From contig NZ_ASWE01000004.1 of the NCBI RefSeq assembly GCF_000407505.1, positions 62,001 through 126,000 of the forward strand: a stretch of 64,000 bases of DNA. Direction: 5' to 3'. The notes beneath the pieces are model-generated. The model was not told where the DNA came from, did no database searches, and saw nothing but the letters and a program-made list of their open reading frames with translations. The DNA comes from Enterococcus phoeniculicola ATCC BAA-412. Lineage in GTDB: Bacteria; Bacillota; Bacilli; Lactobacillales; Enterococcaceae. Shown here piece after piece: positions 1 through 10,630 of this stretch (position 1 is the stretch's first letter; each line of letters begins with the position of its first letter). The translations under genes and the position numbers were made by a program.

Positions 1-1662
1 TATCAACAATTTCTTAAAATATCGTTGATTGGACTGTTGATTGGTAGCGGGATAAGCTTAGTAATTATTTTAGGAATTGCCCCTAAAATACTATCAAAAT
101 ACTATTTAAATAATTATGGGCTTTCTTCTCAGATGATTCAATTTGAACCGATTCTTTTAATTGGAAGTGTGGGGCTTACACTTCTCCTCTCTTTTATAAG
201 TATTTTACTTCCTGCATATAAAGCAGGAAAAATTACGCCGATTGAATCATTAAATTATATTGGCCCTAAGACTAACAAAAAAAGAAGACGAAAGGGTCAA
301 GAGGGGGCGAAGCTCCATTATATGGCATGGAGAAATTTATGGAGAAATAGACGAGCAACGGTATTGTCAATGTTGTCTATTTTTCTAGGACTTGGAATAG
401 CACTAAGCTCCATTGTTGTCGTGACTTCTTTAGACTATACGAATAACTTTAAATCTTTTCCTGATTTTGAACTGGCTGCGCCGTATAGCCCAATGTTTTA
501 TTTGGATGATAAAATATTTGATGATAGTTTTGCTTCTTTAACGATGGAGGAGGCAGAGTATCTTCAAACACTTGATGGCGTAAAAAAATCAGAGGTTATC
601 TATGGGGGATTTATTCAAGCGAATCCAGATGATAAGGCATGGGTGCCCTATTTTAAAGGTGGAACGATGATTCCCAACCTTGAATCAGAAGATGGGAAAG
701 AACAGTTAAAGCAAATGAAAGCTTATTTTTATTCGACAATTTTAATTGTTGAGGATTCTTATTTAGATCAATTAGAAAAATATAGTGAAAAAAATCAACT
801 TAGTTTAGACATAGAAGGTCTCCGAGCAGGAACAAGTGTCATTAGCACAGCGGGCTCTCTTTTCTCGAAAAAATTATTAGCATCCTCTATTTCAGAGATG
901 GGGGAAGTGGTCCATTTAGATGCGAAAATTCCTAATAAGAAACCGGCAGAGAGGACTTTTGGTGGTTATGTAGATTCATCGAAAGAAGAATTTCCAGCAA
1001 AACACTATAGCTATATGCAAAATGGACCGGAGCTCATGATGAGTGAAGCAAGTTTTGATCAATTAGGTATTCAAAAACGGCCACTGGTTGTCAACTTATA
1101 TGTAGAAGAAGAAAAAGAACCTTTTGTTAAAAGAAAAATAAAACGATTTATGGAACAAAAGGAAGCGGCTATCGCACCCAATGAGCGTGAAGCGAAAGTC
1201 CCTTCCGCATTTATCAACTCAGAAAGCTTAGAGGCTGCACAAGATGAGATAAGAACGATGAAAGTAGCGATGTATTCGATTAGTTTCTTGTTAATTTCAT
1301 TAGGACTTGTCAATCATATGAATACGACATCAAGTAGTCTATTGAGTCGACGAAGTGAAATCGCTGTTATGGAAAGTGTGGGAATGACTAGAAAGCAGCT
1401 GAGAAAGCTTTTGATATTTGAAGGACTTTACTATAGTGGGATTGTTTCGGCGTTGTTGTGTACGCTAGGTTCAAGTAGTTTATTTCTCTTATTTAAGGTT
1501 ATTCACGGGCGAATGGGGTATGCACAGTTTACATTTCCAATGATTTCTTTGCTGGTGATTGTCAGCTGTTTATTCTTAGTTTGTATAAGTATCCCACTTA
1601 TTTTTTATCGACGAATGACTAATCAAAGTGTGATCGAACGATTGCGGGAAACAAACGAGTAG
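1..1662 (+). CDS. FtsX-type ABC transporter permease, 5'-truncated by window edge
   Basis: The frame is open from base 1, so the gene begins upstream of the window; the first start-like codon inside (TTG at 25) is not a real start. The visible part has the end of one FtsX/MacB-like permease domain (membrane segments in about the first 75 residues), a basic stretch, and then a second unit. That unit begins with an amphipathic 'AWRNLWRNRR' segment and one membrane helix, has an extracellular region of about 260 residues, and ends in three helices near residues 415-535. This two-unit layout is typical of large permeases of antimicrobial-peptide or lipoprotein-type ABC systems, whose ATPase is usually the gene just upstream. 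The substrate cannot be told. No clear terminator separates it from the pyrG promoter. Confidence 0.8.
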   Translation, partial: YQQFLKISLIGLLIGSGISLVIILGIAPKILSKYYLNNYGLSSQMIQFEPILLIGSVGLTLLLSFISILLPAYKAGKITPIESLNYIGPKTNKKRRRKGQEGAKLHYMAWRNLWRNRRATVLSMLSIFLGLGIALSSIVVVTSLDYTNNFKSFPDFELAAPYSPMFYLDDKIFDDSFASLTMEEAEYLQTLDGVKKSEVIYGGFIQANPDDKAWVPYFKGGTMIPNLESEDGKEQLKQMKAYFYSTILIVEDSYLDQLEKYSEKNQLSLDIEGLRAGTSVISTAGSLFSKKLLASSISEMGEVVHLDAKIPNKKPAERTFGGYVDSSKEEFPAKHYSYMQNGPELMMSEASFDQLGIQKRPLVVNLYVEEEKEPFVKRKIKRFMEQKEAAIAPNEREAKVPSAFINSESLEAAQDEIRTMKVAMYSISFLLISLGLVNHMNTTSSSLLSRRSEIAVMESVGMTRKQLRKLLIFEGLYYSGIVSALLCTLGSSSLFLLFKVIHGRMGYAQFTFPMISLLVIVSCLFLVCISIPLIFYRRMTNQSVIERLRETNE

Positions 1663-1708
1663 CGGATGTTTTTTGAAAATTTTCGTGAAACTTAACTGAG
1701 AAATCTTC

Positions 1709-1737
1709 TTGACATTTTGTATCATAACTTGTATTAT
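1709..1737 (+). promoter_or_regulatory. pyrG promoter (TTGACA-N17-TATTAT)
   Basis: A consensus -35 TTGACA (1709-1714) lies 17 bases from TATTAT (1732-1737). The expected start point falls on the GGGC at 1745-1748, as in pyrG genes controlled by CTP-dependent transcript slippage. Confidence 0.8.
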
Positions 1738-1744
1738 ACTGCTT

Positions 1745-1826
1745 GGGCACCTTTCTAAAAGGTCAGTTGTTTATACGTAAATAATAGCTCCCTGTTCACT
1801 ATGAATGGGGAGTTTTCTTTTTTTAT
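1745..1826 (+). promoter_or_regulatory. pyrG leader: candidate CTP-sensing reiterative-transcription attenuator
   Basis: The predicted transcript begins GGGC, and the leader ends in a hairpin whose 5' arm is CTCCC (1788-1792) and 3' arm GGGAG (1808-1812), followed by a T-rich run. In Bacillus subtilis and Lactococcus lactis pyrG, low CTP stalls polymerase after GGG and extra G residues are added. The poly-G 5' end then pairs with the C-rich arm and prevents termination. All the needed pieces (GGGC start, C-rich 5' arm, terminator, no leader peptide) are visible here. The mechanism in this strain is inferred from that match. Confidence 0.75.
1788..1824 (+). terminator. pyrG leader attenuator hairpin
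   Basis: CTCCC pairs with GGGAG, with an inner TTCA/TGAA helix, and is followed by TTTTCTTTTTTT. It lies 60 bases ahead of the pyrG start, so it must be read through for pyrG expression. Confidence 0.8.
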
Positions 1827-1865
1827 TTACTAAGCACTATCCTAAACATGCATAAAAATTTTTAA

Positions 1866-3494
<1,629 letters not shown>

Positions 3495-3546
3495 AGGTAG
3501 ATAGCCAAGTTATTCAAGAATGTTAAGTGAAATGAATAGAGAGTAG

Positions 3547-3587
3547 GACACCCCCTGGTGAGAGCGATAGTCTTCACCGAGGGGTGT
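3547..3587. terminator. Bidirectional terminator between pyrG and the converging regulator operon
   Basis: A long stem of GACACCCC and TGGTGA pairs with TCACC and GGGGTGTC. It sits between the ends of two converging genes and can serve both strands. Confidence 0.8.
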
Positions 3588-3628
3588 CTTATTCTCGTTG
3601 TGCAAATTTTTTTTGAATGATAAATGAG

Positions 3629-5203
3629 CTAATCACCAAAGGAGTGATTCCGAAATTCTTTTGGTGAAATCTTTTCCTTCTTTTTAAATAAATAACTAAA
3701 ATAGTTTGGATCGTTGTAGCCAATCTCTAGGGCAATGGATGAAAGCTTCTCATTTGTTTCGGTGAGTAGCTTCTTTGCCAGTTGAATACGGCAATTAGTC
3801 AAATACTCAATAAAGGTTACACCGATTGCCTGAGAAAATATTGTACTAAAATGAGCTGGACTCAGGCTGACATGTTCTGCCACAACATTCAGGGAAATAT
3901 TGGGATCAGAATAATTTTCTTTAATATAATCGATTGCTTTTTGAATAATCGTTTGATGTTTAAACATAATGGAGTTCTGCGGCGATTGTATGAGAAACAA
4001 GCAAATTTGTCGAACAACAGTTGTATATTCTTCCATGGAGGATACTGTTAAAGATAAATCCCTTATCGTAGTTAATTCTTCAAGTTCGGGAGGCAGTTGA
4101 GTTTGATTTTTTTGTTGAACAAGTTTAATCAGCTCTGTCAACACAAAAAAACGAAAGAAGATGTTTCGAGTCTCGTCTGCCGCAGGAAAACCGGATAGCT
4201 CACTAACAAATGAATTCACTTCTTCTGGCTTGAGAGCAGCAATTCTTTTGGCTAAATCTAGTTTGAATGGATTGGGTGAAGCAGAGTGGTTTTCCTTGAA
4301 TGTTTCCTCGTAACTAATGATTTCTACTTTTTTTAAATCCCCATACGTAGCAAGCAAGGATTTTGTTAAATGAAACGAATGAGGAATGTCGCTGATTCGA
4401 TTTACAACAGGTCCAATCGCAACTGAAACGGCTTGTTTTTGTTCACTTTGTAATTCTTTGATGAGTATTTGTGCTAACTCTGAACTCTTCTTTACTAATT
4501 GCTCTCTATCTTTTTGAAAGACTAAAAATTTTATATACTTAGACGAAATACTAGAAAAAATCAAAGATGAATCGTCGTCAAATAGATAATTCAGATGATT
4601 GCTAAAATAGTATTGCTCTTCAAAGCATGGATTATTTTGACTTTTCACTAATAAGACAAGAAATTTTTGACCTAGAAGCGAGCGATCTAAGCTTGTTGAT
4701 TTTTTCTGAATTTCTTCCATGGATAAAGAACCGTTAAAAAGACCATTTAAAAAATGATTTTTTTTAAGTTCAAAGACAATCTTTTCATCGCCAGACTCAT
4801 TTTCTGAGGGAACCTTTTTTTGACTATCTAATTCAGAAACAACTCTTCTGAGTGAACGCTCTAATTCATTGTTTTTAATGGGTTTTAAAAGATATTCATC
4901 GGCTTTAATTTGAATAGCTGTCTTCATATAATTAAAGTCATCAAAGCCTGTTAAAAAGAGAATACGAATCCAAGGAAATCTTTTTTTGACTTCTTTTGCA
5001 AAGGTAACGCCATCCATAAAGGGCATTTTAATATCCGTTAATATAATATCAGGTTGTAAATCAATAATAGCAGAAAGCCCCATCTCGCCATCAGAAGCTT
5101 CTCCTGAAAAAAAGAGAGGGAGGGTCTCAGAGAGCTTTAATAACTGATTACGCAAATTTTCTCGAATTAAGGGCTCATCTTCAACGATAAATATACTGTA
5201 CAT
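3629..5203 (-). CDS. Response regulator with AraC-type DNA-binding domain (YesN-like)
   Basis: The receiver domain covers about residues 1-120, with the acidic pocket in VEDE, phospho-acceptor Asp57 in LTDIKMP and a conserved Lys in LLKP. A poorly conserved middle region follows. The last 100 residues form an AraC/XylS helix-turn-helix pair ending in SPKEFR. I start it at ATG 5203, where AAGGAG precedes it; the frame is open for another 20 codons upstream, but those have no homology-like character and overlap the kinase gene. It is the last gene of a minus-strand operon with a binding protein and histidine kinase, so it very probably activates the divergent ABC sugar transporter at 7889-11845. 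Confidence 0.9.
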   Translation of the reverse strand: MYSIFIVEDEPLIRENLRNQLLKLSETLPLFFSGEASDGEMGLSAIIDLQPDIILTDIKMPFMDGVTFAKEVKKRFPWIRILFLTGFDDFNYMKTAIQIKADEYLLKPIKNNELERSLRRVVSELDSQKKVPSENESGDEKIVFELKKNHFLNGLFNGSLSMEEIQKKSTSLDRSLLGQKFLVLLVKSQNNPCFEEQYYFSNHLNYLFDDDSSLIFSSISSKYIKFLVFQKDREQLVKKSSELAQILIKELQSEQKQAVSVAIGPVVNRISDIPHSFHLTKSLLATYGDLKKVEIISYEETFKENHSASPNPFKLDLAKRIAALKPEEVNSFVSELSGFPAADETRNIFFRFFVLTELIKLVQQKNQTQLPPELEELTTIRDLSLTVSSMEEYTTVVRQICLFLIQSPQNSIMFKHQTIIQKAIDYIKENYSDPNISLNVVAEHVSLSPAHFSTIFSQAIGVTFIEYLTNCRIQLAKKLLTETNEKLSSIALEIGYNDPNYFSYLFKKKEKISPKEFRNHSFGD

Positions 5204-5222
5204 AGTTTGTAATCTCCTTATC

Positions 5223-6653
5223 TTATAAAGTGGGTTGTTTTTTTGGTACACGAATGGTGACACAGGTTCCTTGATTATAAGTGCTCTCTATTTTCAAGTA
5301 GGCATCTTCGCCGTAATAGAGATTTAGTCGCCGATTGACATTATAAAGTCCGTATCCTGATTCAGTTGATGAAAGAGAGACTTCGGATAAATGAAAACGA
5401 ACGTTGTTTAACACCTCTGGCGACATCCCGATTCCATTGTCATTGACAAAAAACACGAGTGCTTCTTTTTCCTCCACTAAGCCGACATGGACTTTCCCAG
5501 CTCGTCTGACAAGTTTTGTTCCGTGATAGACGGCATTTTCAATAATCGGCTGTAGAATCATTTTTAATACCATCTGTTCTTGAAGCTCATCAGGTACTTG
5601 AATATCATAAGTAAGCATCTCCGCATAGCGAATTTTTAAAATTTTGAGATAGTCTTCAACATGGCGAATTTCTTTTGACAGAGGAATCCAGTCTTTTCCT
5701 TTGCTTAAGGAGATTCTGAAAAAATCAGATAATGCAAAGGTCATTTCTTTGACAGCAGGTAAATCTTCTTGATCGGCGAGTGCTAATATGGCATCTAGTG
5801 AGTTATAAACAAAATGCGGCGTGATTTGAGCTTGCAGTGTTCGTACTTCACTTTGCGCGAGATGCTGCTGTTTTTTTGCATTTTCTTCAATTAGCGTAGT
5901 TAAGTTTTCTGCCATCATATTCATACTTTCGCTTAATTTAGAAAGCTCAAAAAGCTGTGAGGCAGTGGAACGATAAGAAAAATGACCGTTTGAAAACTCA
6001 TTCGCTAATTTGACTAAGTCATTAATCGGCTGTTGAATTTTCTTTTCAAGAAATTTTTGTGTACGACGACTAAAAAAGAAAATACAAGCAATAATAAGCA
6101 GTTGAGCCATACTAAGCAGTAGAAGAGAGTTCGTCACTTCCTCGCTTCGTTTGCTTGCTAAATTAATTTCAACTCGAACGAAATCTTGTAAAATATCATA
6201 GAGCAGCTGGTTTACAGAATCTATTTGAAGCATAATCAGTTCATTTTCTTCCACAGGCTGTTCGAGTTTTACATTATCTAAAATCTTATCCAAGTATTTT
6301 TCCATGGTATCTAAAGTACGTTGAGCAACCTCCAGTGTACTTCGTTCAGTAGTAGTGTTGGCATTTTCGCTGATGACCGTGAGTTCAGAACGCAGCTCAT
6401 AAATAATACTTTTTTTATCATAATTTGTGGGTTCAATTTGACCAAATACAATATCCCACATTTCTTCCAGTACATTATTTTTTACTTTTGTTGATATCTG
6501 ATTTGCAGCTTGTATATTATCAACAGAGTTTTGATAAATCAGAATATAGCGAGTGTAAAAAAAGATACTGAACAAAATAGGTAAGATAGCAATCGCTAGC
6601 ATAATTTTATTGGACTGCTTAAAGATTTTTTTGATACTGTCCGTATTATACAT
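5223..6653 (-). CDS. Sensor histidine kinase (YesM/LytS-like)
   Basis: Two membrane helices (about residues 16-36 and 174-196) bracket an extracytoplasmic, mostly helical sensor region of about 135 residues. HAMP, His_kinase and HATPase domains follow. The phospho-accepting His is in QITPHFVYNSLD, and the ATP-binding N box and GIGM and GYGLYN G boxes are present. ATG 6653 is preceded by GAGG at 8 bases; a GTG at 6662 is an alternative. The Shine-Dalgarno bases overlap the stop of the upstream lipoprotein gene, so the two are probably translationally coupled. The short sensor region and the coupled binding-protein gene suggest sensing through a sugar-loaded lipoprotein rather than direct sugar binding. 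Confidence 0.9.
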   Translation of the reverse strand: MYNTDSIKKIFKQSNKIMLAIAILPILFSIFFYTRYILIYQNSVDNIQAANQISTKVKNNVLEEMWDIVFGQIEPTNYDKKSIIYELRSELTVISENANTTTERSTLEVAQRTLDTMEKYLDKILDNVKLEQPVEENELIMLQIDSVNQLLYDILQDFVRVEINLASKRSEEVTNSLLLLSMAQLLIIACIFFFSRRTQKFLEKKIQQPINDLVKLANEFSNGHFSYRSTASQLFELSKLSESMNMMAENLTTLIEENAKKQQHLAQSEVRTLQAQITPHFVYNSLDAILALADQEDLPAVKEMTFALSDFFRISLSKGKDWIPLSKEIRHVEDYLKILKIRYAEMLTYDIQVPDELQEQMVLKMILQPIIENAVYHGTKLVRRAGKVHVGLVEEKEALVFFVNDNGIGMSPEVLNNVRFHLSEVSLSSTESGYGLYNVNRRLNLYYGEDAYLKIESTYNQGTCVTIRVPKKQPTL

Positions 6654-6663
6654 CGTATACACC

Positions 6664-7632
6664 TCAGTAATTTCTTGTAGGAATGGTCTTCAATGGCGAT
6701 TGATCAGAAAAAATTGTTTCAGGCATGTAGACCTCTTCAGGAATCGTATTTCCCTTTAAATAACGAGAAATAGTATTTCGAACATACCAGCCAGCATTTG
6801 GATTGCATTCGACCACGGCATTTACGTCTCCTGATTTTAATTTCAAAATCATATCTTCCTGTGCATCAATTGTAATAATGATTAATTCTTTTCCTGGCTG
6901 TATATCACTGCCTTTTAAAGCATCCAATGCCCCATGAGTCATTTCATCATTATGGCTAAATAAGACATCAATCTTGTTAATTTCTCCTGATTGAATTAAT
7001 TTAGTCATCTGTTCTTTTCCTTTTAAGCGAATGTAGTCCCCGCTTTTTGTTTGAGTGATTTTCATACGGGAGTCTCTTTGAATCACTTCTGAAAATCCCT
7101 CATGTCGAAGCGTGGTTGGAGAAGTAGAGGCAAGTCCTTTTAATTCAAAAATATTGATTGTTTTCTGATCTTTTTCCTTAAAGTAGTTATACACATAAAG
7201 TCCAGCACGATTTCCTTCTGCTTTAAAGCTTGGACCGATGTGGGTAAGGTACAGAGAGCTATCCGTAACGTTAACATTTCTATCCGTTATGATGACTGGA
7301 ATACCTGCGTCTCTTGCTTCTTTTAAAACAGGCTCCCAGCCATCTTCTTTTAATGGAGTAAAAACAATAATATCTACTTTGTAGGCGATGAAGGTCCGAA
7401 TATCCTGAATTTGTCTCTCTTGGTTCATAAATCCATTTTTGTACAGTACTTGATAATTTTCTTTGGCCAATTCCTCGTTAATTGATTCAGTGTGCCGTTT
7501 ACGCCAGCTGCTTTCTGTTCCTGATTGAGAAAAACCGACAACAATGGTGGGTTCTTCCTTCTCAAGTGGTTTTGTACAGGCAGCAAGAATGAAGAGAAGA
7601 AATAGAACCATAACTCCTGTTTTTTTCAACAA
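6664..7632 (-). CDS. Sugar-binding lipoprotein, probable co-sensor for the histidine kinase
   Basis: This is a periplasmic-binding-protein type 1 family member (YtfQ/ribose-binding-like) of 322 residues. A lipoprotein signal ends at LAAC (Cys19), so the protein should be anchored outside the membrane. The sugar-binding style is seen in 'VVGFSQSGTESSWR' near the N-terminus, 'IIVFTPLKEDGW', 'PVIITDRNV' and 'LFSHNDEMTHGA'. Translation starts at a TTG (7632) behind AAGGAG; there is no ATG nearby. It is the first gene of an operon with a kinase and response regulator and has no permease of its own strand. I infer a sensing role like that described for Clostridium XylFII with its LytS-type kinase. 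A supplementary binding protein for the divergent transporter is the alternative. Confidence 0.8.
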   Translation of the reverse strand: MLKKTGVMVLFLLFILAACTKPLEKEEPTIVVGFSQSGTESSWRKRHTESINEELAKENYQVLYKNGFMNQERQIQDIRTFIAYKVDIIVFTPLKEDGWEPVLKEARDAGIPVIITDRNVNVTDSSLYLTHIGPSFKAEGNRAGLYVYNYFKEKDQKTINIFELKGLASTSPTTLRHEGFSEVIQRDSRMKITQTKSGDYIRLKGKEQMTKLIQSGEINKIDVLFSHNDEMTHGALDALKGSDIQPGKELIIITIDAQEDMILKLKSGDVNAVVECNPNAGWYVRNTISRYLKGNTIPEEVYMPETIFSDQSPLKTIPTRNY

Positions 7633-7683
7633 TAGTTCACTCCTTTTTTGAGTACGATTATTGTATCAAATAATCACCTTTAT

Positions 7684-7697
7684 TGTAATCGCTATCA
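7684..7697. promoter_or_regulatory. cre site (CcpA operator) for the sensor operon
   Basis: TGTAATCGCTATCA matches the cre consensus TGWNANCGNTNWCA at every fixed position. It lies about 52 bases upstream of the lipoprotein gene on the minus strand, so it probably places the sensing operon under carbon catabolite control. Confidence 0.75.
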
Positions 7698-7821
7698 CGA
7701 TTGGGCAGAGCCGTTCGAATAAAAACAAAGAAAATAAAAAAATATTCAAGATTTATCTAACGTTTACACGAAAAAATAAGCAGAGAAAAAAAGATTTGTA
7801 GAAACGGAGAAAAATATTCAA

Positions 7822-7835
7822 TGAAAGCGCTTGTA
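7822..7835. promoter_or_regulatory. cre site (CcpA operator) for the chvE operon
   Basis: TGAAAGCGCTTGTA matches the cre consensus with one deviation and contains the typical AAGCGCTT core. It lies 54 bases ahead of the chvE start codon. Confidence 0.75.
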
Positions 7836-7888
7836 AAGTTTAGTAAACTTCAACATGTAATTAGAAATCGAAAAAAGGAGAGTATGAA

Positions 7889-8983
7889 ATGAATACACGT
7901 TTGAAAAAAGGATTGATCGCTGCTGCAGGGTTGATGGTCGCTATGAGTTTAGCAGCTTGCGGGAAGACATCAGGAGATACTAAGAGTCAGGACAAAGGAT
8001 TTGTTGGAATTGCTATGCCGACGAAATCAGCAGAACGGTGGATTGCTGATGGGGATAACATGGTGAAGCAGCTAGAGGATAAGGGATACAAAACTGACTT
8101 GCAATATGGTGAAGACAAAGTGGAAAATCAAGTTGCTCAAATAGAGAACATGATTACTAAAGGCGTAGATATATTAGTGATTGCATCCATAGATGGTTCT
8201 GCGTTAACAGATGTTTTAGATAAAGCAAATAAAGAAGGTATCAAAGTGATTGCTTATGATCGTCTCTTAATGAACTCTGAAAACGTTGATTATTATGCAA
8301 CTTTTGACAATTTTAGTGTAGGTGTACTTCAAGCTTCATACATTGAAGAAGCATTAGGACTTAAGGATGGAAAAGGTCCTTTTAATATTGAACTATTCGG
8401 TGGTTCCCCAGACGATAACAACGCATTAATAAACTACAATGGAGTTATTTCCGTGCTGCAGCCTTATTTTGACAGCGGTCAGCTAGTAGTTCCTTCTGGT
8501 CAAACAAAATTCAACCAAATTGCGACACTTCGCTGGGATGGTTCTACTGCTCAAGCACGTATGGATAACTTGCTGAGTGCTAATTATACTGATAAAAAAT
8601 TAGATGCGGTTCTTTCTCCCTATGATCCAATTGGGTTAGGGATTATCTCTTCGCTAAAAGGAGTTGGTTACGGAAAAGGAGACAAGCCAATCCCTGTTGT
8701 TACAGGTCAGGACGCAACAATTGCAGGCGTAAAATCAATTATTGCAGGAGAGCAGACACAAACGGTATTTAAGGACACAAGAACATTAGCAAAGAACACA
8801 ATAGAAATGATTGAGGCAATTACGAATGATAAAGAAGTGCCTGTGAACGATAAGGAAACCTATGACAATGGAGTAAAAGTAGTGCCAACCTATCTGGCAA
8901 ATCCTATTTCTGTGGATAAAGAGAATTACAAAACTGAACTAATTGATACTGGTTACTATACAGAAAAAGAATTAAGTAATTAA
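7889..8983 (+). CDS. chvE: ChvE-type multiple-monosaccharide-binding lipoprotein
   Basis: This is the extracellular sugar-binding component of an ABC importer. It has a lipoprotein signal with lipobox LAAC (Cys24), then a type 1 periplasmic-binding fold with [30 protein letters not shown] and PVVTGQDA. These are characteristic of the ChvE/MmsE family, which binds xylose, arabinose, galactose or glucose. The length of 364 residues is normal. GGAG precedes the ATG at good spacing. It is the first gene of chvE-mmsA-mmsB, with a hairpin between it and mmsA that would favour higher levels of binding protein. The divergent two-component operon and the cre site make it an inducible, catabolite-repressed system. 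Confidence 0.9.
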   Translation: MNTRLKKGLIAAAGLMVAMSLAACGKTSGDTKSQDKGFVGIAMPTKSAERWIADGDNMVKQLEDKGYKTDLQYGEDKVENQVAQIENMITKGVDILVIASIDGSALTDVLDKANKEGIKVIAYDRLLMNSENVDYYATFDNFSVGVLQASYIEEALGLKDGKGPFNIELFGGSPDDNNALINYNGVISVLQPYFDSGQLVVPSGQTKFNQIATLRWDGSTAQARMDNLLSANYTDKKLDAVLSPYDPIGLGIISSLKGVGYGKGDKPIPVVTGQDATIAGVKSIIAGEQTQTVFKDTRTLAKNTIEMIEAITNDKEVPVNDKETYDNGVKVVPTYLANPISVDKENYKTELIDTGYYTEKELSN

Positions 8984-9035
8984 GAGTTGAGAGGATCTCT
9001 TGCTAATTTTTTCTTGAGATAAATCAAAATGCGGG

Positions 9036-9076
9036 AGAAAGGGGTCTAACGAATGTGTTCTTCGTGATCCCTTTCT
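9036..9076 (+). other. Intercistronic hairpin between chvE and mmsA
   Basis: AGAAAGG pairs with CCTTTCT, with an inner ACGAA/TTCGT helix. No T-run follows, so it looks like an mRNA-stabilising or processing hairpin that keeps binding-protein message in excess rather than a full terminator. Confidence 0.55.
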
Positions 9077-9096
9077 TAGATTAGGAGAGTGAGAAA

Positions 9097-10629
9097 ATGA
9101 CAGACTACATTCTTGAAATGAACCATATTATCAAAGAATTTTCGGGAGTACGTGCATTAGATGATGTAAATATAAAAATTGAACGCGGAAAAATTCATGG
9201 ACTTTGTGGAGAAAACGGTGCAGGAAAGTCAACACTGATGAATGTGTTGAGCGGTCTGTATGCGTATGGCAATTATTCTGGGGAAATTCTATATGATGGG
9301 GAACAGTGCCGGTTTAAAAGTTTGCGAGATAGTGAAAAAAAAGGCATTGTCATTATTCATCAAGAGCTTGCGTTAAGCCCTTATTTATCAATTAAGGAAA
9401 ATATATTTTTAGGTAATGAACAAGCGAAACGTGGGATTATTGATTGGAATGTAACAGAAAAAAAGACGGATGCGTTACTAAAAAAAGTCGGGTTAAAAAT
9501 TAATCCTAACTTATTAGTCTCGCAAATCGGTGTAGGACAGCAGCAGCTTGTAGAAATTGCAAAAGCTTTTGCAAAATCAGTGGAATTATTAATTTTAGAT
9601 GAGCCAACTGCGGCATTAAACGAAGAAGAAAGCGAAAATCTATTGGCATTAATTAAGGAATTTCGTACACAGGGAATTACTTCAATCATCATTTCGCATA
9701 AATTAAATGAAATAGTAAATGTTGCAGATCGAATTACAATTTTACGTGATGGAAAAACAATCGAAACTCTTGAAAAAGAGGAAATTAGTGAGGAAAGAAT
9801 CATACGAGGGATGGTGGGAAGAGATTTAGCCAATCGCTATCCAAAAAGACAGCCGAACATTGGGGAAACCTACTTTGAAGTGAAGAATTGGACTGTCCAC
9901 CATCCAATTGATACAACTCGTATTGTGAATGATCAGATAAACTTTACGATGAAAAAAGGAGAAATTGTTGGGATTGCAGGCTTGATGGGCGCAGGCAGGA
10001 CGGAGTTTGCGATGAGTGTATTTGGACGATCATATGGGAAAAACATTACAGGAGAAGTCTACAAAGAAGGAAAGTTGATTTCTATAAAGGATGTTCCTAC
10101 AGCAATTGAAAACGGACTTGCCTATGTTTCTGAAGATCGGAAGGTATTAGGATTAAACTTATTGATGGATATTCGTGAAAATACGACTATTGCAAGCTTA
10201 AAGAGCATTAGTCATCGTGGGGTAATTGATAAAGAAAAAGAGATTCTTGCTGCAAATAATTATCGAAAAAAAATGAAAACAAAGACAACTTCCGTATTTC
10301 AAAATGTAGGGAGTCTCAGTGGAGGAAATCAACAAAAAGTAGTTCTGTCTAAGTGGCTGATGACCGAGCCGGATATTTTGTTTTTAGACGAACCAACTCG
10401 TGGGATTGATGTTGGTGCAAAGTATGAGATTTATACCATTATTGAAGAAATGGCTGCTGCTGGGAAATGTATCTGTATCATTTCATCGGAGCTGCCAGAA
10501 ATTATAGGAATGTGTGATCGGATTTACACAATGAATGAGGGGCGCTTGACTGGAGAAGTGCTGAGAAATGAAGCCAGTCAGGAAAAATTGATGGGCTTAA
10601 TGACAATGGAAAAAGAAGGTGCATTCTAG
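9097..10629 (+). CDS. mmsA: Multiple-monosaccharide ABC transporter, duplicated ATPase subunit
   Basis: It powers sugar import at the inner face of the membrane. Two ATPase domains are present in tandem, as in RbsA, XylG and GguA. The first has Walker [10 protein letters not shown] and Walker [12 protein letters not shown]. The second has a degenerate Walker A (GLMGAGRTE), the signature SLSGGNQQK and Walker [14 protein letters not shown]. The length of 510 residues is typical. AGGAG precedes ATG 9097. It lies between chvE and mmsB in one operon and ends one base before the mmsB start. Confidence 0.95.
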   Translation: MTDYILEMNHIIKEFSGVRALDDVNIKIERGKIHGLCGENGAGKSTLMNVLSGLYAYGNYSGEILYDGEQCRFKSLRDSEKKGIVIIHQELALSPYLSIKENIFLGNEQAKRGIIDWNVTEKKTDALLKKVGLKINPNLLVSQIGVGQQQLVEIAKAFAKSVELLILDEPTAALNEEESENLLALIKEFRTQGITSIIISHKLNEIVNVADRITILRDGKTIETLEKEEISEERIIRGMVGRDLANRYPKRQPNIGETYFEVKNWTVHHPIDTTRIVNDQINFTMKKGEIVGIAGLMGAGRTEFAMSVFGRSYGKNITGEVYKEGKLISIKDVPTAIENGLAYVSEDRKVLGLNLLMDIRENTTIASLKSISHRGVIDKEKEILAANNYRKKMKTKTTSVFQNVGSLSGGNQQKVVLSKWLMTEPDILFLDEPTRGIDVGAKYEIYTIIEEMAAAGKCICIISSELPEIIGMCDRIYTMNEGRLTGEVLRNEASQEKLMGLMTMEKEGAF

Positions 10630-10630
10630 T

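Noticed and set aside
9381-9833. 150-codon minus-strand frame opposite mmsA
   Set aside because: It is long, but is an antisense shadow of the ATPase domain, rich in Ser/Ile from reverse-read codons, and has no start context.
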